31,940 nt of DNA from an uncultured Clostridia bacterium (GCA_934476675.1 CAKSOE010000036.1:1-31940), one strand, 5' to 3'. Positions 23,892-31,617 are shown, counted from the first letter of the stretch. The notes: generated by a model not told the origin, from the letters alone. Numbers and translations: made by a program.

Positions 23892-26465
23892 ATGAAGAAG
23901 ATTTTACATAAAATTATCGGTTTTATATTGATTTTAGGCTGTCTGAATGTGTTTTGCTGTATTTCTTATGCTGATGATACATCAATTACCGATAAGCTTA
24001 AAAATACAATAGATGTACTGAGGCTATTTAATATTATACCCGATTACTATGACTATAACATTGCGGTACGTGAGAATATAACCAGAGCGGATTTTGCATC
24101 GGCGGCGGCAAAACTTATAGGCGCAGAAAAATATGACAGCGGTGAAACCTACTATTACGATGTTCCCAAAACACATTGGGCGTATAAGGAAATAGGTGCG
24201 CTGACGGAGATGGGAATACTGCACGGTTCGGATGATAGGATATTCAGACCCGATGCAGCTATAAGTCTTAACGAAGCGTACAAGATTTTACTGACTGCCA
24301 TGAAATATGAACCCTATGCCGAGGCAGACGGCGGATATCCTGCCGGATATATTAAGCTTGCGGCAAAGCTTGATTTTGCCGTCTCGGAATATGGAGGCAG
24401 TGACGAGCTGTGCCGCGGTGACGCACTTTTGCTGCTGCGCAGCGCAATGACGGCGAATATATTGGAGATAGGCTCATATGTGGGAAACACAGTTGAATAT
24501 GTTGAGTCGGAGGAAACTCTTCTCAGTGCAAACCGCCGTATCTATTATGATAAGGGTGTTTTAAACGGCGCGGACGGTATCAGCGTAAATGATACTGTGA
24601 CGCTCGATTCGGACAGTGTAATAATTGACAATGAGATATACGATAGCGATATACGGATTTCGGAGTATATTGCAGAAAAAATAGAATTTTTTTACAGCTG
24701 CGATAAGGCAACAGAGGAAAAAAAGATTTTGTGGGCAAAGCCTGTCGGAGCAACTGATTTAAAATATGTTACGGCAGATAATGATGCAAGCTTTAATCCG
24801 TCGGATTTTGTTTTAACATACAGAAATGAGGCGGGAAACAGCAGAACGATCAGACTCAGCAGACAGCTGACTGTTATATATAACGGGGGTATAGCCGATA
24901 AGGATTTTGATAAAATCTTTAATAAGCAAAGATATACAGCTAAATTTGTTATGTCAGACGGAGAATATAAGGTGGCTGTTGTCAAAGCGTATGAGACATT
25001 TGTTGTCGGTTCGGCGGACAAAAAAAATCTGACTGTTTACGACAAAGCAGCGCCGACCGATAAGCTTGTTCTTGATGAAAGCAAATACGACAGAATGACA
25101 ATAAAATTCATGGGAGCAAGCGATATTTCTTTTGATGATATAAAAAGCGGTTTTGTTCTGAATTACTATCTCTCGCTTGACAAAAAAAATCTCGAAGTTC
25201 TGGTTACGGCAGAGAAAATAAACGGAACTGTCGAGAGATACGGCAAAACAGACGGCGGTTATAATGTGGTAATCGGCGGAATTGAATATTTTATGCCGGA
25301 AAGCAGCGCAAACACGGCGCTTACTGCGGCAGCACAGGTAACGGCTTGTCTGGATACTTTCGGGGATATAGCATATATAGAAACGGCAGATTCCGGTTAT
25401 CATGCCGCATACATGATAAACGCTTTTTTATCAGAGGGTGAAGACGAGCTGCACTTTAAGCTTTTGAATGAATCCGGTGTAATCGAAAAAAATGCCGAAT
25501 GTGCGGACAGAATTGTAATTGACGGTATAAGATATAAAAACCATACCGAAGCGTATAAGACCTTTTTTGAAGCAGGCAGCTTTGTGCAGCAGCTGGTTCT
25601 TATAAGCAGGGATTCGGATAATCGTATTTATAAGATTGATACGGTCGGATATAATCCGAAGAATGAAAACCAGAACTCACTTTCAATAAATATACCGTAT
25701 GCGGAAGATTTGCATTTTCGTAAAATGGGAATATTGGGGGAAAAATCGGTTATCAACAATAATACAAAAATATTTTCCGTACCGTCAGAGGGCAATTATT
25801 CTGATGACAAGCAGTATGTTGTGCTGACAGCAAACGATATTAATGAGGATGCAAAGCTGAATGCGGAAACATATAAAGCGGCCGAGCAAACGGGGTATGA
25901 GCAGTACGTGGTTATAAAAGGATATGATGTATCCGCAAAGCTTTCGGCAGATGCTCCGCTGCTGGTGACAAATATTAAAACCGCATTGAATAACGATGAC
26001 GCTGTGGTTAAACGTATCGAGGGATACAGCGGAAGTCAGGCCGTAAGCTTTTTAGCCGATGAGGACACAGACTTTAACGATGTTTTGCCGGGTATGGTTA
26101 TTCGCCTGAAAAAAGATATGGAAGGATATGTGTCGGGATATGAAACAAAATACGATTATCGTAATCCGGAACTGTATAAAAGGACTTCGTCCATAAACGA
26201 TGGATATTATATCGGTTTCGGATATGTCAATAATGTTGTGGACGGCGTTGTGAAATACGGATATGACAGCGGCGCCGCAATAGACAGAGTATATTTTCCG
26301 CAGGATGCGCCCGTGTTGATATATGACACAGAGGAATCAAAGGACAATGTTAAAATAGGGAGTATTAATGACGCAATAACCTATTACAACAGCGGTGACA
26401 GCTGCTCGAAAATTTTTGTATACTCATCTTATTCATATCCGAGAATGTTTGTAATTTATATATAA
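23892..26465 (+). CDS. SLH-domain surface protein with long beta-rich C-terminal region
   Basis: 857 residues from the ATG at 23892 (GGAATGGAGA just upstream). Signal peptide ending near CISYA-DDT (about 27). Two or three SLH units at the N-terminus (about 32-190; NITRADFASAAAKLIG, YYDVPKTHWAYKEIGALTEM, GGYPAGYIKLAAKLDF). The rest (about 195-857) is a long beta-rich region with recurring short units such as VEYVESEETLLS, TVERYGKTDGGYNVVIGGIE and VVDGVVKYGYDSGA, with no catalytic motif I know. N-terminal SLH with a large distal part is the layout of many S-layer and surface-layer proteins. Third SLH protein in the window and the second inside the operon. An 81-nt gap upstream carries weak inverted repeats but no terminator. 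Confidence 0.85.
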   Translation: MKKILHKIIGFILILGCLNVFCCISYADDTSITDKLKNTIDVLRLFNIIPDYYDYNIAVRENITRADFASAAAKLIGAEKYDSGETYYYDVPKTHWAYKEIGALTEMGILHGSDDRIFRPDAAISLNEAYKILLTAMKYEPYAEADGGYPAGYIKLAAKLDFAVSEYGGSDELCRGDALLLLRSAMTANILEIGSYVGNTVEYVESEETLLSANRRIYYDKGVLNGADGISVNDTVTLDSDSVIIDNEIYDSDIRISEYIAEKIEFFYSCDKATEEKKILWAKPVGATDLKYVTADNDASFNPSDFVLTYRNEAGNSRTIRLSRQLTVIYNGGIADKDFDKIFNKQRYTAKFVMSDGEYKVAVVKAYETFVVGSADKKNLTVYDKAAPTDKLVLDESKYDRMTIKFMGASDISFDDIKSGFVLNYYLSLDKKNLEVLVTAEKINGTVERYGKTDGGYNVVIGGIEYFMPESSANTALTAAAQVTACLDTFGDIAYIETADSGYHAAYMINAFLSEGEDELHFKLLNESGVIEKNAECADRIVIDGIRYKNHTEAYKTFFEAGSFVQQLVLISRDSDNRIYKIDTVGYNPKNENQNSLSINIPYAEDLHFRKMGILGEKSVINNNTKIFSVPSEGNYSDDKQYVVLTANDINEDAKLNAETYKAAEQTGYEQYVVIKGYDVSAKLSADAPLLVTNIKTALNNDDAVVKRIEGYSGSQAVSFLADEDTDFNDVLPGMVIRLKKDMEGYVSGYETKYDYRNPELYKRTSSINDGYYIGFGYVNNVVDGVVKYGYDSGAAIDRVYFPQDAPVLIYDTEESKDNVKIGSINDAITYYNSGDSCSKIFVYSSYSYPRMFVIYI

Positions 26466-26494
26466 CTTATCAAAAGGGAGAGAATGGCATAATC

Positions 26495-27685
26495 ATGAAT
26501 TATATTGAAGAGAAATCAAAAAAGCTTCCCATATACGGAGAGTACGATGTTGTAGTGGCAGGAGGCGGAGTGGCGGGCATTTCCGCAGCTATTGCCGCTT
26601 CAAGAACAGGAGCAAAAACGATACTTATAGAAAAACAGTTTGCTCTCGGCGGACTTGCAACCATGGGGCTTGTGACATATTATCTGCCCCTGTGTGACGG
26701 ATGCGGCAGACAGGTAAGCTTCGGTATTGCAGAGGAACTGCTGAAGCTTTCGATAAAATACGGGTATGAAACCCGTTATCCGAAGCCGTGGCTGGAAGGC
26801 GGCACGGAGCAGGAAAAAAAACAAATACGTTATGAGGTCAGATATAATGCTCAGGTTTTTGCGATTCTTGCCGAACAGCAGCTTAAAGCCGACGGGGCGG
26901 AAATTCTTTACGGAACCTCCGTGTGCGGCACGGAGGTCGAGGACGGACGGGTAACTGCGCTTATAATTGAGAATAAGTCCGGCAGACAGGCAGTTACGGC
27001 AAAAAGCATAGTTGATTGTACGGGAGATGCGGATATTTTCCATATGTCCGGTGCGAAAACGGCAGAATTTGACGAGAAAAATGTGCTTACGGCATGGTAC
27101 TATTCGCTTGACGACGGAAAATATAATCTTAATCAGCTGGGCTGGTCGGACGTTGTAACGAAAAACAGCAAGGGTTCACAGGAGCTTTTAAAGGGCAGAC
27201 GCTTTGCCGCCCTTGAAGCTAAGGAGCTTTCCGAGATGACAGAGCTTTCTCATGAAATGCTTTTATTGAATTTTCTTGAAAAGGGAAATGTTTCCGATAA
27301 GCATATATTAACCGCCATAGCAACGATTCCCCAGATAAGAATGACGCGCAGACCTGTCGGAGCGTTTGAATTGGACTTAAGTCATGACCATTGCTATTTT
27401 GAGGACAGTATAGGAATGATTGCAAGCTTTCAGAAAGCAGGCCCCATTTTTGAAGTCCCGTTCAGATGCCTTTACGGTTATGATTTGAAAAATGTTGTGT
27501 CGGCGGGAAGGTGTATTTCAAATACAGATTCAATGTGGGAACTGTCACGTGTTATCCCATGCTGTGCCGTCACCGGACAAGCGGCGGGAACTGCCGCCGC
27601 AATAACCGATGACTTTATTTCACTGGATGTGCAAAAGCTTCAGAATTTGCTTGAAAAAGACGGTGTTCAGCTTCACATTGGATAA
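26495..27685 (+). CDS. FAD-dependent oxidoreductase (FAD_oxidored family)
   Basis: 396 residues, no signal peptide, so cytoplasmic. N-terminal Rossmann motif YDVVVAGGGVAGISAAIAA, then IEKQFALGGLATMGLV, and the FAD-contacting C-terminal region ISNTDSMWELSRVIPCCAVT followed by GQAAGTAAA. These are the marks of the PF12831-type FAD oxidoreductases that often accompany sugar-utilisation genes; their substrates are mostly unknown. Last recognisable gene of the operon, 29 nt after the SLH gene; its ribosome binding site GGGAG is somewhat far (about 12 nt). In this setting it might oxidise or reduce an imported sugar or a glycan-linked aromatic group; that is speculation from context. Confidence 0.9.
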   Translation: MNYIEEKSKKLPIYGEYDVVVAGGGVAGISAAIAASRTGAKTILIEKQFALGGLATMGLVTYYLPLCDGCGRQVSFGIAEELLKLSIKYGYETRYPKPWLEGGTEQEKKQIRYEVRYNAQVFAILAEQQLKADGAEILYGTSVCGTEVEDGRVTALIIENKSGRQAVTAKSIVDCTGDADIFHMSGAKTAEFDEKNVLTAWYYSLDDGKYNLNQLGWSDVVTKNSKGSQELLKGRRFAALEAKELSEMTELSHEMLLLNFLEKGNVSDKHILTAIATIPQIRMTRRPVGAFELDLSHDHCYFEDSIGMIASFQKAGPIFEVPFRCLYGYDLKNVVSAGRCISNTDSMWELSRVIPCCAVTGQAAGTAAAITDDFISLDVQKLQNLLEKDGVQLHIG

Positions 27686-27965
27686 AACGGACACATATGT
27701 TTTTAAAGCAGAAAACTATAACGGCGGAAGTACGGAATATGATATGTATATAAAGCCGTGTGCAGATGAACATATGTTGCGGCAGATAGGGAATAATGAA
27801 AATAGAATTGATACAGCTGATGATAATTATCACATTGCGGATTGTTTGGATATGGCTTTGTCGGGTATATGTATCTCGGATAATATTGAAGTAATTAAAG
27901 ATTACAGCGAAGATGATTTAATATTTTTCGGAGATAAAAAACGGCAATATCAGAAGAAATATTAA
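27678..27965 (+). CDS. Hypothetical acidic ORF at operon end
   Basis: An open frame overlaps the last 8 nt of the oxidoreductase gene and runs to 27965, encoding up to 95 residues (TTG at 27678) or 73 (ATG at 27744). The composition looks protein-like and acidic: TEYDMYIKPCADEHMLRQIG, HIADCLDMALSGICISDNIE, YSEDDLIFFGDKKRQ. Neither start has a convincing ribosome binding site, and no family is recognised. It could be a real small gene, the tail of a decayed gene, or chance. Confidence 0.4.
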   Translation: MDKTDTYVFKAENYNGGSTEYDMYIKPCADEHMLRQIGNNENRIDTADDNYHIADCLDMALSGICISDNIEVIKDYSEDDLIFFGDKKRQYQKKY

Positions 27966-28000
27966 TATCGGGAGCAGCAATGAAAAATGCTGATATTAAA

Positions 28001-28031
28001 AAATAAACAGAGAAGAAATCTCTGTTTATTT
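28001..28031. terminator. Bidirectional terminator between operon end and spoVG
   Basis: AAATAAACAGAGA (28001-28013) and TCTCTGTTTATTT (28019-28031) form a perfect 13-bp stem with a five-base loop. T-rich ends on both strands allow it to stop the plus-strand operon and the minus-strand spoVG transcript. Confidence 0.88.
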
Positions 28032-28042
28032 CTATTTAAATG

Positions 28043-28309
28043 TTACTCAGCAGTTTCCGGAAGCTCTTCATATTTGGCTAAAATGCGGCTCTCCAGCTCA
28101 GAGCGCATTGCGCTGTTAATTGGATGCGCAATATCTTTGTATTCGCCCTCGGGAGTTTTTCTGCTTGGCATTGCCGTAAACAATTTATCCTGACCTTCTA
28201 TTATTTTTATGTCATGTACTACAAAGGCATTATCAAAGGTTACAGATACTACTGCTTTCATTTTACTGTCAGACGAAATCGTCTTTATACGAATATCCGT
28301 AATTTCCAA
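28043..28309 (-). CDS. spoVG: Septation protein SpoVG, RNA-binding regulator
   Basis: 88 residues when read from the TTG at 28309, giving the family start MEITDIRIKTI; two in-frame GTG codons four and three codons upstream (28321, 28318) are the alternatives, with AAGGTGG at 28323-28317 better placed (8 nt) for the TTG. Conserved core FVVHDIKIIEGQ and AMPSRKTPEGEYKDIAHPI. SpoVG is a small nucleic-acid-binding regulator involved in sporulation septation and, in other Firmicutes, in cell-wall and virulence gene control. It has a near-consensus sigma-A promoter and its own terminator, and is divergent from murC, a neighbour with a cell-wall role. Confidence 0.95.
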   Translation of the reverse strand: MEITDIRIKTISSDSKMKAVVSVTFDNAFVVHDIKIIEGQDKLFTAMPSRKTPEGEYKDIAHPINSAMRSELESRILAKYEELPETAE

Positions 28310-28374
28310 GTCACTCACCACCTTCCCCTAAGGTATAAAGAATGTAGTCTGTCCATTGATGCCCTACTATGAAT

Positions 28375-28403
28375 ATTTTAACGTAAAAAAGATTTTTTGT
28401 CAA
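28375..28403 (-). promoter_or_regulatory. Sigma-A promoter of spoVG
   Basis: On the minus strand TTGACA (28403-28398), 17-nt spacer, TAAAAT (28380-28375), leaving a leader of about 60 nt before the coding sequence. In Bacillus spoVG is known for sigma-H control; no clear sigma-H pair was found here. Confidence 0.85.
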
Positions 28404-28480
28404 GAAGGTTGTGCAAATTTCATTAAACTTCATAAAAAGGGGTATGGGTTTTTGGAAGATGTGTTAAAATTTTAAGGATA

Positions 28481-28512
28481 TTGTTTCTTTTTTTGCGGTT
28501 TGGGTATATAAT
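28481..28512 (+). promoter_or_regulatory. Possible promoter of murC
   Basis: A perfect -10 TATAAT (28507-28512) lies about 70 nt before murC. The upstream TTGTTT (28481-28486) is 20 nt away, too far for a good -35, so the element is uncertain. Confidence 0.4.
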
Positions 28513-28584
28513 TAATGGTAAAATACGTGATATTTATGAAAAAAACTGTTTGTGGATTCGGCTCGGAGAGGAATGGATATAATA

Positions 28585-29970
28585 ATGAAACGTTTTGAAA
28601 TGTCTGATATGGAAAAGGGAGCGCATATACATTTTATAGGTATAGGCGGAATAAGCATGAGCGGACTGGCGCAGATTGTTCTGGAGGAGGGCTATGAGGT
28701 CAGCGGCTCTGACAGAAGCAGCAGCGGTATAACGGATAAGCTTGAAAAAATGGGAGCAAAAATATATATAGGTCACAGTGCGGAAAACATCGGCGGAGCA
28801 CAGCTTGTCGTACATACGGCGGCGGTAAGGGACGATAATCCCGAAATGCGGGCGGCAAGGGAAGAAGGAGTACGTCTGATAGACAGAGCGGAATTTCTCG
28901 GTGCAATAATGAAAAATTATCGGTGTGCGGTGGGGGTAAGCGGTACTCACGGAAAGACCACGACAACTTCTATGCTTGCACACGCGCTTATTTATGCGGA
29001 TACCGACCCGACGATAAGCGTCGGCGGCGAGCTTGATATAATAGACGGAAATATACGCTGCGGACATTCGGATTATTTTGTGACGGAGGCGTGTGAATAT
29101 ACAAACAGCTTTTTGAAATTTTATCCGACAATTGCACTGATTACAAATATAGAAGAAGACCACCTTGATTTCTTTTCGGGTATTGAAGAAATACGCGAAA
29201 GCTTCCGTAAATTTGCCATGCTTACGGAAAACAAAGGAACGGTTGTGGCGATGGGCGATGATGAAAACGTACGAGTGGCGCTTGACGGAGCAAAGCTTGA
29301 TATTGTTACCTACGGTTTGTCGGACAAAAACGAGTACTGTCCGAAGAATATTTCGTATCATGCAGGATATCCGGCGTTCGATGTGTACAAAAACGGAGAA
29401 AAACAATGCCATGTAAGCCTCAATGTGCCGGGTGAGCACAATATTTTGAATGCACTTGCCACGATTGCGGTGTGTACGCTTATGGGAGTGAATGCGGAAA
29501 TTGCCGCAAAGGGAATTGAAACCTTTAAGGGAGCGCACAGACGATTTGAAAAGAAAGGTTTTTGCAACGGAGCGGTTGTACTGGACGACTATGCGCATCA
29601 CCCGACAGAGATTAAAGCTACGCTTAAAGCGGCGCAGGCATTTGAACATAATAGAATATGGTGTATTTTTCAGCCTCATACGTATTCGCGCACAAGAACA
29701 CTCTGGAATGAGTTTACAGATGCGTTTGTCGATGCGGATAAACTGATTCTTACACATATATATGCGGCGCGTGAAAAACCTGACGGTGTTACAAAGCCCG
29801 AAAACCTTGCGCGCGATATAAAGGAAAAGCACGGAAAAGACGTTGTATATATAGAAGATTTTGCGGAAATTGCGGATTACGTGAAAAAGAATGTTTCCGA
29901 GGGAGATATTGTATTTACCATGGGCGCGGGTGATGTTACAAATATAGGCAATATGCTGATTGAGGAGTAA
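28585..29970 (+). CDS. murC: UDP-N-acetylmuramate--L-alanine ligase MurC
   Basis: 461 residues. Catalyses ATP-dependent addition of L-Ala to UDP-MurNAc, the first peptide step of peptidoglycan synthesis in the cytoplasm. Domain 1 begins IHFIGIGGISMSGLA; the ATP loop is GVSGTHGKTTTTSM; middle-domain motifs include TEACEYTNSF and NIEEDHLDFF; the C-terminal domain has GAHRRFEKKG, DDYAHHPTEIKATL and FQPHTYSRT. All Mur ligase hallmarks are present at normal length. Two ATGs (28573, 28585) are possible; GGAGAGG is too close to the first and 13 nt from the second, which I prefer because it matches the family start. Four bases before the DUF1836 gene, so co-transcribed. Confidence 0.96.
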   Translation: MKRFEMSDMEKGAHIHFIGIGGISMSGLAQIVLEEGYEVSGSDRSSSGITDKLEKMGAKIYIGHSAENIGGAQLVVHTAAVRDDNPEMRAAREEGVRLIDRAEFLGAIMKNYRCAVGVSGTHGKTTTTSMLAHALIYADTDPTISVGGELDIIDGNIRCGHSDYFVTEACEYTNSFLKFYPTIALITNIEEDHLDFFSGIEEIRESFRKFAMLTENKGTVVAMGDDENVRVALDGAKLDIVTYGLSDKNEYCPKNISYHAGYPAFDVYKNGEKQCHVSLNVPGEHNILNALATIAVCTLMGVNAEIAAKGIETFKGAHRRFEKKGFCNGAVVLDDYAHHPTEIKATLKAAQAFEHNRIWCIFQPHTYSRTRTLWNEFTDAFVDADKLILTHIYAAREKPDGVTKPENLARDIKEKHGKDVVYIEDFAEIADYVKKNVSEGDIVFTMGAGDVTNIGNMLIEE

Positions 29971-29973
29971 ATT

Positions 29974-30555
29974 ATGTATATACGTAAGGATAAGCTTGAA
30001 GCGGCGTTTAATGAGCTTGAAGAAAATCTTAACAGGTATTCGCTGCCGCTGTGGGAGGAACTGCCGGATCTGGAACTGTACATGGATCAGGTAATATCGC
30101 TTTTGAACAGGTATCTGGCAATATATTACGAAACACTCGGTACGGAAAAATTCATAACTCCGTCTATGATAAACAATTATGTAAAGCTTGGAACTGTTCC
30201 GTCCCCGGTGAAAAAGAAGTATTCAAAGCTTCATCTGGCATATTTGTTTGTTGTGTGTACGCTTAAACGAACGCTCGATATGGCAACCATTCAGCGTATT
30301 ATGCCGGTGGATATGGATGATGAAACAGCAAAGGACACATATAATTCTTTTGTGAAAAATCAGCATAAGGCGGTTTTGTATGTTGCCGAAAATGTGCGAA
30401 AGGTTGCAAATCCGATACTGGCGCTTGAGGGAAATAATCAGGAGCGAATGAACGATTTGCTGATGCAGCTTGCATCGGCGGCGAATTTATGCAAAATACT
30501 TACCGAAAAAGTAACCAAAATTAATGATGAGGAATCGTATGCCGACGGAATTTAA
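29974..30555 (+). CDS. DUF1836 protein, MerR-like putative regulator
   Basis: 193 residues. The central part resembles a MerR-type winged helix: FITPSMINNYVKLGTVPSPV followed by KKKYSKLHLAYLFVVCTLKR, then DMATIQRIMPVDM. This agrees with the DUF1836 family of Firmicutes, whose role is not established. The N-terminal part (EELPDLELYMDQVISLLNRY) is the other family mark. It starts 3 nt after the murC stop, with GAGGAG of the murC end as ribosome binding site, so the two are an operon and this protein may regulate cell-wall or growth functions; this is inferred from position. Confidence 0.8.
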   Translation: MYIRKDKLEAAFNELEENLNRYSLPLWEELPDLELYMDQVISLLNRYLAIYYETLGTEKFITPSMINNYVKLGTVPSPVKKKYSKLHLAYLFVVCTLKRTLDMATIQRIMPVDMDDETAKDTYNSFVKNQHKAVLYVAENVRKVANPILALEGNNQERMNDLLMQLASAANLCKILTEKVTKINDEESYADGI

Positions 30556-30652
30556 AGAGTATTTTTATACAGCGGAACACACCCAATAATAGGCAAAGTA
30601 CACAAAAAATTAAAAAAATTCATATAAAAGGGGAAAAAATTATGAAAATCGC

Positions 30653-30682
30653 TTGACATTTGAGGTTAAGATACTGTATAAT
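30653..30682 (+). promoter_or_regulatory. Sigma-A promoter of rpsU-yqeY
   Basis: TTGACA (30653-30658), 18-nt spacer, TATAAT (30677-30682): consensus in both boxes. Transcription would start near 30689, leaving a leader of about 77 nt. Confidence 0.9.
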
Positions 30683-30688
30683 AGTATC
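30670..30688. promoter_or_regulatory. Palindrome over the -10 box of the rpsU promoter
   Basis: GATACT (30670-30675) and AGTATC (30683-30688) are perfect inverted repeats flanking GTATAAT, so the -10 box sits at the centre. A repressor dimer bound here would block RNA polymerase; it may also be chance. Confidence 0.5.
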
Positions 30689-30690
30689 GT

Positions 30691-30746
30691 TGTATAAATA
30701 TTGAAGTATTTGTACATCCCATCAAGTCCGTTTTTAAATTGACTTG
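30691..30746 (+). promoter_or_regulatory. Structured leader of rpsU with two hairpins
   Basis: Hairpin 1: TGTATAAATA (30691-30700) pairs with TATTTGTACA (30707-30716), ten pairs with one G-U and a six-base loop, starting at the expected transcript 5' end. Hairpin 2: CAAGTC (30723-30728) with GACTTG (30741-30746), ending just before the ribosome binding site GGAGGGAGGG. The stems are read from sequence; a regulatory role is inferred. Confidence 0.45.
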
Positions 30747-30765
30747 CCGGAGGGAGGGAACAAAG

Positions 30766-30939
30766 ATGTCAGAAATCAGAGTTAAAGAGAACGAAACGTT
30801 AGACAGCGCTCTGCGCAGATTTAAGCGCCAGTGTGCAAAGTCGGGTGTCATGTCTGAAATAAGAAAGCGTGAACACTATGAAAAGCCTAGCGTAAAGCGT
30901 AAAAAGAAATCGGAAGCAGCAAGAAAAAGAAAGTATTAA
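30766..30939 (+). CDS. rpsU: 30S ribosomal protein S21
   Basis: 57 residues beginning MSEIRVKENETLDSALRRFK, with the basic C-terminal KRKKKSEAARKRKY typical of S21. GGAGGGAGGG seven bases before the ATG. S21 is a small-subunit protein needed for efficient initiation. Followed after 29 nt by yqeY, the usual Firmicutes neighbour; own strong promoter with palindromic -10 region and a structured leader. Confidence 0.97.
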   Translation: MSEIRVKENETLDSALRRFKRQCAKSGVMSEIRKREHYEKPSVKRKKKSEAARKRKY

Positions 30940-30968
30940 TTTTCGCTGTAAAAAGGAGATGACTTACA

Positions 30969-31415
30969 ATGTCGCTTAAAGAACAGTTAAAAGAAGACTT
31001 GAAGTCAGCCATGCGAGATAAGGACAATGTCCGCAAAAATGTTGTACAGCTGATTAAAGCAGGTGTATTGCAGGTTGAAAAAGACAATAAGGTAACTCTT
31101 GATGATGAGGGTGTATCGGATGTAATTGCGAAGCAGTTAAAGCAGCGCAGAGATTCCCTTCCGGATTACGAAAAGAGTGGCCGGGAAGATTTGATAAATC
31201 AGTTGAAGCGGGAAATGGAAATTTTGATGGGTTATTTGCCGGCTCAGCTTACTCATGAAGAACTTGAACAGATTGTTAAGGAAGCGGTTGAAGCTACCGG
31301 AGCGCAGTCTGTAAAGGATATGGGCAAGGTTATGGCAGCTGTTATGCCGAAAACAAAGGGCAGAGCGGACGGCAAAGAAATTAATCAGATTGCCAGAGCG
31401 TTTTTGGCAAACTGA
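30969..31415 (+). CDS. yqeY: GatB/YqeY domain-containing protein
   Basis: 148 residues, full length. MSLKEQLKEDLKSAMRDKD start, QRRDSLPDYEKSGREDL, and MGYLPAQLTHEEL near the middle, then MGKVMAAVMPKTKGRADG, all marks of YqeY. The domain is the tRNA-binding tail found in GatB of the amidotransferase; the stand-alone protein has an unproven tRNA-related role. AAAAGGAG precedes the ATG. Co-transcribed with rpsU. Confidence 0.95.
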   Translation: MSLKEQLKEDLKSAMRDKDNVRKNVVQLIKAGVLQVEKDNKVTLDDEGVSDVIAKQLKQRRDSLPDYEKSGREDLINQLKREMEILMGYLPAQLTHEELEQIVKEAVEATGAQSVKDMGKVMAAVMPKTKGRADGKEINQIARAFLAN

Positions 31416-31436
31416 TTGGCAGACGATGTGATTTAG

Positions 31437-31462
31437 AGCCGGAGGAAGCAATTCTTCCGGCT
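31437..31462 (+). terminator. Hairpin after yqeY, T run absent
   Basis: AGCCGGAGGAA (31437-31447) pairs with TTCTTCCGGCT (31452-31462), eleven pairs with one G-U, four-base loop GCAA. No T run follows, so it may be a processing site between yqeY and the tRNA rather than a full terminator. Confidence 0.5.
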
Positions 31463-31485
31463 GTATATCGGACAAGTTAATACTT

Positions 31486-31560
31486 GCTACTGTGGCTCAA
31501 TGGCAGAGCAGCTCATTCGTAATGAGCAGGTTGTCAGTTCGATTCTGACCAGTAGCTCCA
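31486..31560 (+). tRNA. tRNA-Thr, anticodon CGT
   Basis: A 75-nt cloverleaf with encoded CCA: acceptor GCTACTG/CAGTAGC (perfect), D stem GCTC/GAGC, anticodon stem GCTCA/TGAGC with loop TTCGTAA (anticodon CGT, reads ACG), variable AGGTT, T stem GTCAG/CTGAC with loop TTCGATT, discriminator T, then CCA. All stems pair fully. No promoter of its own is obvious; it may be part of the rpsU-yqeY transcript. Confidence 0.96.
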
Positions 31561-31599
31561 CACAAAACAGCAGTCTTTACAGATTGCTGTTTTTGTGTG
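31561..31599 (+). terminator. Terminator after tRNA-Thr
   Basis: CAGCAGTCT (31568-31576) pairs with AGATTGCTG (31581-31589; one G-U), loop TTAC, then TTTTT; flanking ACAAAA/TTTTGT lengthens the stem. It starts directly behind the CCA end. Confidence 0.85.
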
Positions 31600-31617
31600 G
31601 AATTGTAGGAAGATACA

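Noticed and set aside
27961..27999. Possible second hairpin (TAATATC / GATATTA) just before the bidirectional terminator
   Set aside because: Interrupted pairing with a large loop; the perfect hairpin beside it explains termination.
28534..29832. 432-residue open frame antisense to murC
   Set aside because: It lies fully opposite a certain murC gene; its Arg/His/Phe/Tyr-rich, low-Gly/Asp composition is that of a complementary-strand shadow, and no ribosome binding site or domain is visible.
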